From Oscillospiraceae bacterium (GTDB lineage: Bacteria > Bacillota > Clostridia > Oscillospirales > Oscillospiraceae): DNA of 14,185 nt. Shown piece after piece: positions 1 through 6,967 of the stretch. The notes beneath the pieces are model-generated. The model did not search any database and was not told the origin of the DNA. It saw only the letters and a list, made by a program, of their open reading frames with translations. The stretch lies in the NCBI GenBank assembly GCA_016296635.1, contig JAEDIZ010000052.1, positions 1 to 14,185 of the forward strand, written 5' to 3'. Position 1 is the first letter of the stretch. Each line of letters begins with the position of its first letter. Both the position numbers and the translations under genes were made by a program.

Positions 1-472
1 AGTTCCTGTATAGAGTATTGAGCATAATCTGCGCAGCCTCTTCGCGTGTGACCGGCGTATTCTTCAAGACATCCTGATCCCAGGTGTTCATGTGAAAAAT
101 ACCGTTAAACAAGCGACTGTTGACAGCCTGCATGGCGATGTTTTCCCACGGACTCATCCGCATATACTGCAGCATCATCTGCACAAATTCGTATGCGGTA
201 ACATCTCTGGAGCCGCTCTGGGTAAACGTGTCACCCTTCATGCCCTTGATGAAGGCAACCGCCTCATTGACGGAAATATTCTGCTTGGCCTTCCCGCCAA
301 AGTTCGCGCCGCCCAGAGGGTCAAGCTTACCAATATTGCGCAGCAGCTCCTCTGCTTCCTTGAATTTGACTTCATCGGATCCCGTAGCCCCTGCAGCACT
401 TGCAAATACAGTAATTCCAGCAAACAGGGAAACCACCAGGATCATCGCCAGGATTCGTCTGAAGTGTTTCAT
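1..472 (-). CDS. Exported S-layer-homology-like protein, N-terminal part (cut by window edge)
   Basis: The reading frame begins at the ATG at 470-472 and runs off the left edge, giving about 157 codons. A GAGGAG ribosome binding site lies 7 nt upstream. The first ~28 residues are a classical signal peptide: basic MKHFRR, then a hydrophobic core, then FASA. The mature part contains KEAEELLRNIGKL, an EFVQMMLQYM helix and PVTREEAAQIMLNTL, which resembles the helical repeats of S-layer homology regions in clostridial surface proteins. It probably acts at the cell envelope, perhaps anchoring to cell-wall polymer, with any catalytic or binding part lying beyond the window. It is divergent from the GH4 gene and has its own promoter and a degenerate operator, so it may be co-regulated with uronide catabolism. 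Export is well supported; the SLH assignment rests on pattern only. Confidence 0.65.
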   Translation of the reverse strand, partial: MKHFRRILAMILVVSLFAGITVFASAAGATGSDEVKFKEAEELLRNIGKLDPLGGANFGGKAKQNISVNEAVAFIKGMKGDTFTQSGSRDVTAYEFVQMMLQYMRMSPWENIAMQAVNSRLFNGIFHMNTWDQDVLKNTPVTREEAAQIMLNTLYRN

Positions 473-599
473 TTCGTTCTCCTCTTTTCTTTAGCACTCC
501 GTTTAAACCGCAAGACACGGGTAGTTTGGAATACCTATGTTTATAACGTGATCTGATGCTACTGTGTATTTTCTGTTGTCTCGGTACGTCAGCTCATTC

Positions 600-615
600 G
601 CTCGTTCGAATATGT
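600..615. promoter_or_regulatory. Candidate operator, degenerate copy of the 16-bp palindrome
   Basis: Read on the minus strand this is ACATATTCGAACGAGC, matching 12 of 16 positions of ACTTATTCGAATAAGT including the ATTCGAA core. It occupies the initially transcribed region of the minus-strand promoter, as do the better copies at 782-795 and 10166-10181. A further half-site (TCATTCG) lies immediately to its left, at 594-600. It is weaker than the other copies, so function is less certain. Confidence 0.45.
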
Positions 616-619
616 TTTC

Positions 620-648
620 ATGATACACTAACATTTTCAAATAGTCAA
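620..648 (-). promoter_or_regulatory. Predicted sigma-A promoter of the SLH-like gene
   Basis: On the minus strand TTGACT (643-648) is followed after 17 nt by TATCAT (620-625). The candidate operator at 600-615 lies 4 bp downstream of the -10 box. The leader to the ATG at 472 would be about 140 nt. Confidence 0.6.
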
Positions 649-741
649 TACGATTTTTTCTCAATTTGCACAAAGATCATCCACCGTTTATACTGCACGA
701 TCTCCTCTGATCCTATTTTGTGCTCCGCATGGCAGAAGGTC

Positions 742-770
742 TTGACAGGATCGGATTCCCATTGTATAGT
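742..770 (+). promoter_or_regulatory. Predicted sigma-A promoter of the GH4 gene
   Basis: TTGACA (742-747) and TATAGT (765-770) are separated by 17 nt, close to consensus. Transcription would start near 777, just before the perfect palindrome at 782-795, so a bound repressor would block initiation or early elongation. Confidence 0.75.
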
Positions 771-781
771 GAAGCATAAAT

Positions 782-795
782 CTTATTCGAATAAG
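782..795. promoter_or_regulatory. Operator: perfect 14-bp palindrome in front of the GH4 gene
   Basis: CTTATTCGAATAAG is perfectly self-complementary with a CG centre. It lies between the -10 box of the predicted GH4 promoter and the ribosome binding site (797-804). Related copies occur at 600-615, 10166-10181, 10261-10276 and 10317-10332, always in promoter regions of this locus. B. subtilis AraR, a GntR-LacI hybrid like the regulator at 2499-3575, binds a palindrome of similar length with a CG centre. That makes the local regulator the likely ligand; this pairing is inference. Confidence 0.75.
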
Positions 796-812
796 TAAAG
801 GGAGATATGGCC

Positions 813-2159
813 ATGAAACAGAAAATCAGCATCATCGGCGCCGGGACCGGCACCTTTGCCGTCAATCTGATGAAGGATCTCTGCCTTTCCAAAGGGCTCG
901 ACGAAAGCACCATCAGCCTGATGGACATCAACGAGGCCAAGCTGGATGCGGTGCATCGCTTTCTCACCCGCTACGCGGCCGAGGCGGGAAAGCACTTTGT
1001 GATCGAAAAGACCACCGACCGGCGGGAATGTCTGCAAAACGCGGATTTTGTCATCAACTCCGCGCTGGTTGGCGGCTATGATCGTCTTTTTAAAGGCTGG
1101 GAGATCGCCAAGAAGCTGGGATACCGCTTTGGCGGCAGCCTGCATATTTTGCACGACGAAGCCTTCTGGACAAATTTCGGCCAACTTCAGCTCATGGAGG
1201 AGATCTACCATGATATGCAGGAGGTGTGTCCTCAAGCATGGTACATTATGGTTTCGAATCCCGTCATGGCAGCGGTTACATATCTGCACCGCAAATATCC
1301 CGGGATCAAGCTCGTCGGAATGTGCCACGGATACAGCGGCGTTTATCGGATGTGCGACCTCATGGGGCTGGACAGGAACAAGATCAGCTTTGAAATTCCC
1401 GGCGTCAACCATTTTGTATGGCTGAACCGCTTCACTTACGATGGACAGGACGGAAAACCGCTCATCGAAGCATGGGTTCGGGAGCATTCCGAAGAGTATT
1501 TCCGGCACATTGACGCCAGCAACGACTTTGGCCCGAAGATTTTCGACCTGTATCGGCGCTATGGCCTCATGCCCATCGGTGATACCGGTACTGCAGGTGG
1601 AGGAAGCTGGGGCTGGGAATACCATGCAGACGATGAAACGCAGAAGCATTGGAATGAGAACCCGGAGCTGTGGTTCAAGGTGATCTTCTCCATGAACGCA
1701 GACCGCATCCAATCCATTCTCGATGCAGCATACGATGATTCTATTCGTTTGTCTGAAAAATTCCCCATGGAGCCCTCCGGTGAGCCGATGATTCCTCTGA
1801 TTGAGGCGCTGGCCTGTGACCACGGGCAGATCGTGGTGGTCAATATCCCGAACGATAAAAGCTACGTTGAAGGCGTTCCCACCGACTTCGAGGTGGAGAT
1901 CCCGGCATGGGTTGATAAGGACGGCGTTCACGGTCTGCACACGAAGCCGCTGCCCAAGCCTCTGCTGGCCTGCATTCTCCGCGACCGGGTCGCTCCGGTT
2001 GAAACCGAGCTGGATGCCTACGAAACGCATAGCAGAGAACGACTGGTTGACCTCGTCATGATGGATCCCTGGACGCACAGCCGCAGACAGGCAGAGCAGC
2101 TTGTTGAGGAGATTTTGAATATGTCTGGCATGGAGGAAATGCGGGAATACTATCAATAA
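813..2159 (+). CDS. Family GH4 glycosidase, probable alpha-galacturonidase / alpha-glucuronidase
   Basis: A 448-residue protein of the NAD- and Mn-dependent GH4 family, acting in the cytoplasm by oxidation-elimination chemistry. The N-terminal Rossmann fold shows IIGAGTGTF (residues 7-15). The family landmarks follow: SNP at 148-150, metal-ligand CHGY at 171-174 and GVNHF with His200. In GH4 the CHxx motif tracks specificity: CHEV in alpha-glucosidases, CHSV in alpha-galactosidases, CHGx in alpha-glucuronidases and LplD-type alpha-galacturonidases. CHGY therefore points to a uronide substrate, which agrees with the KDG kinase, KDPG aldolase and Lpl-type permeases nearby. I chose the ATG at 813 over 807 because AAAGGGAG at 797-804 lies 8 nt from it and only 2 nt from 807. 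Galacturonide versus glucuronide cannot be settled from sequence alone. Confidence 0.9.
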   Translation: MKQKISIIGAGTGTFAVNLMKDLCLSKGLDESTISLMDINEAKLDAVHRFLTRYAAEAGKHFVIEKTTDRRECLQNADFVINSALVGGYDRLFKGWEIAKKLGYRFGGSLHILHDEAFWTNFGQLQLMEEIYHDMQEVCPQAWYIMVSNPVMAAVTYLHRKYPGIKLVGMCHGYSGVYRMCDLMGLDRNKISFEIPGVNHFVWLNRFTYDGQDGKPLIEAWVREHSEEYFRHIDASNDFGPKIFDLYRRYGLMPIGDTGTAGGGSWGWEYHADDETQKHWNENPELWFKVIFSMNADRIQSILDAAYDDSIRLSEKFPMEPSGEPMIPLIEALACDHGQIVVVNIPNDKSYVEGVPTDFEVEIPAWVDKDGVHGLHTKPLPKPLLACILRDRVAPVETELDAYETHSRERLVDLVMMDPWTHSRRQAEQLVEEILNMSGMEEMREYYQ

Positions 2160-2160
2160 C

Positions 2161-2196
2161 AAAAAAATGAGCGCATACGATGGCGTATGCGCTCAT
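2161..2196 (-). terminator. Intrinsic terminator with U tract on the minus strand
   Basis: A perfect 13-bp stem (2167-2179 with 2184-2196) has a 4-nt loop. On the minus strand it is followed by seven T residues (2161-2167), the canonical intrinsic terminator layout. On the plus strand it starts 7 nt after the GH4 stop codon but is followed by CCGAAG, not T residues, so for GH4 it may only act as a 3' stem barrier. The gntR gene already has its own terminator at 2452-2472, so this second minus-strand terminator would serve readthrough or a separate minus-strand RNA. Confidence 0.6.
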
Positions 2197-2451
2197 CCGA
2201 AGAGACAGTGCGTCTGTATGAAGCAAATGCCGCTGTACAGCTTTTCATTTGATTTCGGAAACCTCCGGCTATGCCGGAGGAGGTGCCCCGTAAAAAAGCT
2301 TTAGCTTCAAGCATCGAGCGGAGCGAGATACAAACAAAGGCACTTCCATATTAGCCCAATGAAACAACAAGAGATACTGTGCCCGTTTACGGGCGGCGGA
2401 GCATTTGATGCAAGAGAAAGAAAATTCAATGCATCTTTAGATGCCAGCCGG
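2197..2451 (-). other. Hairpin-dense noncoding region; possible structured RNA or small mobile-element remnant
   Basis: No convincing gene is present. Short hairpins are closely packed: GCTGTACAGC (2232-2241), an 8-bp stem with TAT loop (2262-2280), and three stems that all carry the same TTTA loop (AAGC/GCTT at 2296-2307, GCCCG/CGGGC at 2381-2394, GCATC/GATGC at 2431-2444). AGGTGCC (2281-2287) can pair with GGCACTT (2339-2345), and the same GGCAC can instead pair with GTGCC at 2379-2383. The minus-strand terminator at 2161-2196 would give a transcript a defined 3' end, so minus is the preferred strand, although I see no clear promoter for it. A palindromic MITE-like or IS200/IS605-derived remnant is an alternative. 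I do not recognise a named RNA family. Confidence 0.4.
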
Positions 2452-2498
2452 TAAAAAGCCCTTCTAGGGCTTAATCAAGCCGCCGGCTTAGCCGGCGG
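2452..2498 (-). terminator. Rho-independent terminator of the gntR regulator gene, with a preceding hairpin
   Basis: Reading the minus strand from the TGA at 2499-2501, an 8-bp GC-rich hairpin (CCGCCGGC/GCCGGCGG, 2480-2498) follows at once. The stem AAGCCC-TAGAA-GGGCTT (2456-2472) comes next and runs into five T residues (2453-2457). The second hairpin is the classic terminator. Confidence 0.75.
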
Positions 2499-3575
2499 TC
2501 ATGACTCCATTGACTGCCGGATATCCCGGACAGACTGACGGATGACAAGCTCCGGTCGGTAAATGACATTTCCGGTTGAAGGCGCTCCAGAGCGGATCTG
2601 CATTAAAAGCGTTTTCGCCGCGTCGCTGCCCATATGGTCCTTGGGGTGTGCGATGGTCGTCAGTTGCGGCGTCGTACACAGAGAGATCTCAACATCATCG
2701 AAGCCTATCACAGAAACGTCATCCGGAACAGAGATATTATTCTCACTGCACAGGCGTATACAATCCGCCGCCACATAGTCGTTGCAGCATTGGATGGCGG
2801 TAATGTTTTCTTCCCTGATCAGGCGGATCAGATCCTCTTCATAGTTTTCTTCCGTCCAAATCACGTACTTTTGCGAATCCTGCACATTCGACAGGGCTTT
2901 TTCAAATCCGGAATACCGGGTTCTGGTACCAAACTGATTGTTTGTATATAGGCCCAGAATCTTTTTATGCCCGCATTCCAGCAGATAAGATACCGCAAGA
3001 TATGCGCCGTAAAAATCATCGATCGACAGGCTCGAGCAGTTCATGTTGCCAGACTGACCGCAGATGATCACAACGGGAATACCGACTTTTTCAATTTCGC
3101 CCATCAAATGATAGAATTCATCATCGAAAGCGTCTGTTGTACTCGGCTGAAGAATGACTCCGTCTGAACTGTTCTTAATGATTCCCTCCAGCAGACGCTT
3201 GATCCGTTCCAGTGAATTGCCCGTGTCGTGAAGAAGCAGATTGCACATATTCTGCTCCAGAACATGACTGATTCCCTTCAGCAGATATGGTGAAAAAAGG
3301 GCGGTGCTGTCAACCAGAACATCTACGTTAATCTTGTTCTGCTTGGGATAGGCCACGCAGAAGGAGCCCAGTCCGTGTTCTTTCCTGACGCACCCTTCTG
3401 AAACCAACTCTGCCAGCGCTGCTCGTATCGTAACACGTCCGACAGAATAAAACCGCAGCATCTCATTTTCGCTCATCAGTTTGTCACCGATTTTTATTTC
3501 TCCGGATTCGATCCTTTGAATGATGTCGTTTTTAATCTGCAAATACAGAGGCTCATAATTCATTCTGTCAATCAT
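2499..3575 (-). CDS. GntR-LacI hybrid transcriptional regulator (AraR-like architecture)
   Basis: A 358-residue protein. Residues ~5-75 form a GntR winged helix (LYLQIKNDIIQRIESGEI, then GDKLMSENEMLRFYSVGRVT and IRAALAELVSEGCVRKEHGL). Residues ~80-350 form a LacI-type periplasmic-binding-like effector domain (IPVVIICGQ, LLECGHKKILGLY, CNDYVAADCIRLC, DDVSVIGFDDVEIS, TTIAHP). This is the B. subtilis AraR arrangement: a repressor released by a sugar effector. It is convergent with GH4 and lies 272 bp beyond the ldh gene on the same strand, with its own promoter. The likely targets are the ACTTATTCGAATAAGT-type palindromes in this window, and the effector is probably a uronide or a pathway intermediate; both are inferences. 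The ATG at 3575 is used; another ATG four codons in (3563) has a poorer upstream context. Confidence 0.9.
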   Translation of the reverse strand: MIDRMNYEPLYLQIKNDIIQRIESGEIKIGDKLMSENEMLRFYSVGRVTIRAALAELVSEGCVRKEHGLGSFCVAYPKQNKINVDVLVDSTALFSPYLLKGISHVLEQNMCNLLLHDTGNSLERIKRLLEGIIKNSSDGVILQPSTTDAFDDEFYHLMGEIEKVGIPVVIICGQSGNMNCSSLSIDDFYGAYLAVSYLLECGHKKILGLYTNNQFGTRTRYSGFEKALSNVQDSQKYVIWTEENYEEDLIRLIREENITAIQCCNDYVAADCIRLCSENNISVPDDVSVIGFDDVEISLCTTPQLTTIAHPKDHMGSDAAKTLLMQIRSGAPSTGNVIYRPELVIRQSVRDIRQSMES

Positions 3576-3721
3576 ATCTTATTCTCTCATTTCCTGCATT
3601 TTGTAGTTTTTGATGAGTCGAAGCTTCAAAGGAGTCTGTCATATTTACGCCGCGATCAGCATCTAACATGAATGGTTCAGCATTGTTTGATTACAATTCT
3701 GACCAATAATACCATTTTTTA

Positions 3722-3750
3722 ATTATACACACAGTATTCGGAAATGTAAA
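3722..3750 (-). promoter_or_regulatory. Predicted promoter of the gntR regulator gene
   Basis: On the minus strand TTTACA (3745-3750) and a perfect TATAAT (3722-3727) are 17 nt apart. The start would lie near 3715, giving a ~140-nt leader. The spacer carries a very degenerate copy of the operator (10 of 16 matches centred on the CG at 3739-3740), which could mean weak autoregulation or could be chance. Confidence 0.65.
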
Positions 3751-3847
3751 TAGTGTGCAGCAGTTATGGTGCTGCATGGCTTTTTCCTGTTTTTGCATGG
3801 CTCATCAAGGCAGGAGCGCCGAACCGAACAGAGAAAAAGGTTGATAT

Positions 3848-4942
3848 TTATTCATGCGGTGTCGGAAGCAGGTCTTCTGCGCCGGTAAATTCTGCGATCA
3901 TCTGCATTTCGGAATAGGTTTTCTCGTTCAGCGGGATGCCCTCTGCCCGGACCCGTTTCTCGGACTCATATTCTTTTTCGCCGTGCGTGAAGATTCTGTC
4001 CTGTCCATCCGCTTTATTGGAGTCCCGGAGCTGCTGCAGGAATTCTGATAGGTGTGTCTCCAGTTCATCCTTATCGCCAAACATTCCATAATCAACCGCC
4101 ATGAAGAACTGGCAGGTCTTAGCACCGTCCGGAGCGCGGCAAGCCAGATTTGACGTCAGACCACTTGAAAAAATCGCCGTACAGATCTCACAGAGCATGG
4201 CAAATCCATATCCCTTATGGCCGGATGTTCCCTCCCCCGCTCCGCCTAACGGCAGAATACCGCCGCCGGATTTAGCAATAATGTTTTTCAAAACGCGGTC
4301 TGCATCAACGCTGGGATGCCCGTTTTCATCCAGAGCCCAGCCGTCAGGAATCGTTCCGTCACGCTTTGCATAGACCTCCAACTTGCCGCGAGGCACGACC
4401 GTGGTAGCCGCATCAAAGGTAAACGGGATAGGCTTGGCAGGCATGGAGAAAGCAATGGGGTTGGTTCCCAGCATAGCCTGCCGACCAAAGGTCGGAACCA
4501 GGATGGCCTCCGAATTGGTCATGCAGATACCGATTAACCCCTTTTCTGCCGCCATCCGGGTATAATACCCTGCAATACCGTAATGATTGCCGTTTCGAAT
4601 CGTAACCATGCCGACACCGCTCTGCTTTGCTTTTTGGATTGCCAGTTCCATTGCCCAGATACTCAGAGTCTGCCCCATGGCATTATGACCATCTACGGTA
4701 GCGGACAGCGGCGTTTCTTTCACGATTTCCGGCACGGCCTTCAAATCAACCAGCCCACTCGTAATTTCCTTGTGATAGCGAATCAGACGCTGAATGCCAT
4801 GCGATTCGATGCCGTACAGGTCTGCTGCCAGAAGAACATCCGTAATCTGAACGCTCTGCTCTTCAGAAAAGCCATAACCTTGAAATGCTTTTCGGCAAAA
4901 CGCTTCTGTCTGTTCAAAGGATACTTTTTTATAAACTGCCAT
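3848..4942 (-). CDS. Ldh-family NAD(P)-dependent dehydrogenase (malate/L-lactate dehydrogenase-like)
   Basis: A 364-residue member of the family that includes type 2 malate/L-lactate dehydrogenases, ureidoglycolate dehydrogenase and 2,3-diketogulonate reductase, which interconvert 2-hydroxy and 2-oxo acids. Visible family landmarks are IESHGIQRL with His48, NGNHYGIAGYY with His120, the LGTNPIAFSMP segment (159-168), DAATTVVPRGKLEVYAKR (177-194) and GHKGYGFAMLCEI (241-253). The ATG at 4942 has AAAGGGG 8 nt upstream and begins MAVYKKVSF; the frame stays open to 4993, but those extra 17 residues overlap the kdgK end and look non-native. It is the last gene of the minus-strand operon, 16 bp after kdgK. 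The substrate is probably a sugar-acid derivative linked to uronate metabolism, not lactate; this is inferred from context. Confidence 0.85.
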   Translation of the reverse strand: MAVYKKVSFEQTEAFCRKAFQGYGFSEEQSVQITDVLLAADLYGIESHGIQRLIRYHKEITSGLVDLKAVPEIVKETPLSATVDGHNAMGQTLSIWAMELAIQKAKQSGVGMVTIRNGNHYGIAGYYTRMAAEKGLIGICMTNSEAILVPTFGRQAMLGTNPIAFSMPAKPIPFTFDAATTVVPRGKLEVYAKRDGTIPDGWALDENGHPSVDADRVLKNIIAKSGGGILPLGGAGEGTSGHKGYGFAMLCEICTAIFSSGLTSNLACRAPDGAKTCQFFMAVDYGMFGDKDELETHLSEFLQQLRDSNKADGQDRIFTHGEKEYESEKRVRAEGIPLNEKTYSEMQMIAEFTGAEDLLPTPHE

Positions 4943-4958
4943 GATTGCAGCCCCTTTC

Positions 4959-5981
4959 TCATCGCTGGACGCGGCCGCTGCCGTCACCCTCAACTAATGC
5001 AAATACTTCCTGAGTAGAAACCAGATTGTAGTCGTTCTCAATGCTGTGCTTCAGGCAGGATGCCGCAGCCGCAAATTCCAATGCCCTCTGGTCGTCCATT
5101 CCATTCATCAGGCCATAAATCAGACCGCCGGAGAAGCTGTCCCCACCGCCGACCCGATTGACAATATGGATGGAATAAGTCTTAGAGAACATTGCCTTTC
5201 CGTTGTGGAAAAGCATTGCGCTCCAGTCGTTATCAGAAGCAGAAATACTTTTGCGAAGTGTCGTTGCAACATAGGAGATTCCAAAGGTCCGGCTCAGCTG
5301 TGCGGCAACTTCCGCATAACCGTTCCTGTTCAGCTCTCCGCTGATTACGTCCGTTCCTGCTGCTTTGATTCCCAGAACCTTTTCCACATCTTCCTCATTG
5401 GCAATCAAAACATCAACATAGGGTAAAAGCTGGCGCATGACCTTGCCGGCTTTTTCTGTTGTCCATAGCTTTTTTCTGTAGTTGAGGTCACAGCTCACAG
5501 TGATAGCCAACCTTTTCGCTGCCTTCAAGGCTGCAAGGCAGGCGCCGGGCAGCGTATCGGAAAGAGCCGCCGTAATGCCAGTGAAATGAAGCCAGCCAGC
5601 ATCCTTCAGGATCTCATCCCAATCAAAAGTCTTTTCGTCAACTTCAGAAAAGGAAGAATACTTCCGATCATAGACCACCTTGGACGGACGCTGTGCAGCT
5701 CCTTTTTCCGTATAAATGACACCAATCCGCTCTCCGCCGCGGGCAATATGACAAGTACCTACGTTGTATTTCCGCAGGGATGCGACTGCCGCATCCGCGA
5801 TCTCATTTTCAGGCAGTCTGGTCACAAGCTCTGTGTCCATACCAAAGCAGGCAAGACTGGCGCAGACATTTGCTTCCGCACCGGTGTAAAAGACATTCAT
5901 GGTATCCGCCTGCAAAAAACGGAGATATCCGTCGGGACTTAAGCTTACAAGAAAATCACCAAATCCAACAATTTTCTTCAT
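4959..5981 (-). CDS. kdgK: PfkB-family sugar kinase, probable 2-keto-3-deoxygluconate kinase
   Basis: A 340-residue cytoplasmic kinase of the PfkB/ribokinase fold, likely phosphorylating KDG to KDPG. It starts with IVGFGDFLVSLSP, has the sugar-site segment TGAEANVCASLACFGM (33-48) and the KDGK-typical DLNYRKKLW (165-173). It ends with the PfkB signature GGGDSFSGGLIYG (278-290), in which Asp281 is the expected catalytic base. The start has an excellent AAGGAGGA site 6 nt upstream that overlaps the stop of the preceding aldolase gene, implying co-expression. The adjacent KDPG aldolase gene supports KDG over fructose or ribose as substrate. The signature reads GGGD instead of the common GAGD, which is tolerated in the family. 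Confidence 0.88.
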   Translation of the reverse strand: MKKIVGFGDFLVSLSPDGYLRFLQADTMNVFYTGAEANVCASLACFGMDTELVTRLPENEIADAAVASLRKYNVGTCHIARGGERIGVIYTEKGAAQRPSKVVYDRKYSSFSEVDEKTFDWDEILKDAGWLHFTGITAALSDTLPGACLAALKAAKRLAITVSCDLNYRKKLWTTEKAGKVMRQLLPYVDVLIANEEDVEKVLGIKAAGTDVISGELNRNGYAEVAAQLSRTFGISYVATTLRKSISASDNDWSAMLFHNGKAMFSKTYSIHIVNRVGGGDSFSGGLIYGLMNGMDDQRALEFAAAASCLKHSIENDYNLVSTQEVFALVEGDGSGRVQR

Positions 5982-5993
5982 TGTGATTCCTCC

Positions 5994-6953
5994 TTATTTA
6001 ACAATGTGAATGGCAAAGCCCCCGATTTCATCCTTCAAATAGACACAGGAAAGATTGCCATCCGCATCATATTTTCTGTAGTCCTCCCGCAGCTCGACAC
6101 CAAGCTCCTCCAGCCATGCCAGTGCTCTGACCATAGAGAAAGTTTTGAATCCGATATGTCCTTTTTCGCCCGGCCCCTGGAAATCATTGCACTCAACAGC
6201 AGTTCCCGCAAAGACGCAAGAAGTATGCTCTACAGGTAACAGGTTAAAGATTTTGCAAAGCAGGCTTGCATTTTTTTCTGCTTCCTCTCTGCTGCCATGG
6301 TTGATTCCAATGTGAGCCAGGCGGAAACCCAGTGCAGCGCGGCGGGCAAAACGGCATTTTTCCGTGATAGATGAAAAATCCTCCCGCTCCAGATAATCCT
6401 TCGGAGCAACAAAGCTGCCGCCGCAGGCACCGATTTTGCTGTTTGAAAGATAGGTTTCCAGATTATCCAGCGCAATACCGCCTGTAGGAAGGAATTTCAT
6501 GCCGCCGAACGGTCCTGCATAGTCTACCATTGCTTTCAGGCCGCCGGCTGCCTCTGTGGGGAAGAACTTAACCAGACGAAGTCCGCTGACATACGCCATT
6601 TGCAGCTCCGTCGCTGTTGTACAGCCGGGAATAATGGGAATGTCCCAAGAATTACACGCATCGACCAGCTTTTGATCATAGCCGGGAGAAACGATAAAAC
6701 CGGCACCGGCTTCAACAGCCTTTGCCGCATCCTTCACGGTCATGATCGTTCCCGCACCTACCGTCAATTCCGGATGATTCATTTTCATGGTATGTACAGC
6801 CTGCATTGCGCCCTCCGAGCGGGCAAGCACCTCGATGGCGGGAATTCCGCCGTCGATCAGCGCCTGCGCCAGAGGTTCGCTCCATTCCGCCTTTTTTACA
6901 TTGGCGACCGGCAGAATGCCGATCTCGGTAATCCTTTGAATTGCATTTTTCAT
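5994..6953 (-). CDS. eda: KDPG aldolase fused to a C-terminal VOC/glyoxalase-like domain
   Basis: A 319-residue protein. Residues 1 to ~200 are a class I KDPG/KHG aldolase, splitting KDPG into pyruvate and glyceraldehyde-3-phosphate. Visible motifs are ITEIGILPVANV, GGIPAIEVLARSEGAM (35-50), VGAGTI (65-70), VSPGYD, IPGCTTATEL and LVKFFPTEAAGG (127-138), where Lys129 is the expected Schiff-base lysine, followed by FLPTGGI. Classical Eda enzymes end near 210 residues. Here ~110 more follow (AHIGINHGSREEAEKN, GHIGFKTFSMVRALAWLEEL, LKDEIGGFAIHIV), with the spacing of a VOC domain. The domain's role is unknown; it may be structural or act on a pathway intermediate. The ATG at 6953 is chosen over upstream codons because MKNAIQRITEIG is the family N-terminus and AAGAGG precedes it. 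It lies 14 bp after the lipoprotein stop. Confidence 0.88.
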   Translation of the reverse strand: MKNAIQRITEIGILPVANVKKAEWSEPLAQALIDGGIPAIEVLARSEGAMQAVHTMKMNHPELTVGAGTIMTVKDAAKAVEAGAGFIVSPGYDQKLVDACNSWDIPIIPGCTTATELQMAYVSGLRLVKFFPTEAAGGLKAMVDYAGPFGGMKFLPTGGIALDNLETYLSNSKIGACGGSFVAPKDYLEREDFSSITEKCRFARRAALGFRLAHIGINHGSREEAEKNASLLCKIFNLLPVEHTSCVFAGTAVECNDFQGPGEKGHIGFKTFSMVRALAWLEELGVELREDYRKYDADGNLSCVYLKDEIGGFAIHIVK

Positions 6954-6967
6954 ACGTATGTCGCCTC

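Noticed and set aside
92..556. Plus-strand frame opposite the SLH-like gene
   Set aside because: The minus strand carries a signal peptide, a good ribosome binding site and SLH-like helices; the plus frame is low-quality and lacks a start signal.
783..2162. 459-residue open frame antisense to the GH4 gene
   Set aside because: It mirrors the GH4 gene codon for codon, has no start signals, and its translation resembles no family. The GH4 frame has all catalytic motifs.
3576..3680. Short upstream frame (MLDADRGVNMTDSFEAS...) ending at the gntR start codon on the minus strand
   Set aside because: It overlaps the gntR start, which would allow coupling, but has no ribosome binding site and no sign of conservation, so it is probably chance.
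3752..3775. Hairpin TGCAGCA/TGCTGCA between ldh and gntR as a terminator for ldh
   Set aside because: On the minus strand the stem is followed by CACTATTT, without a clear T tract, and it abuts the gntR -35 box. Not called.
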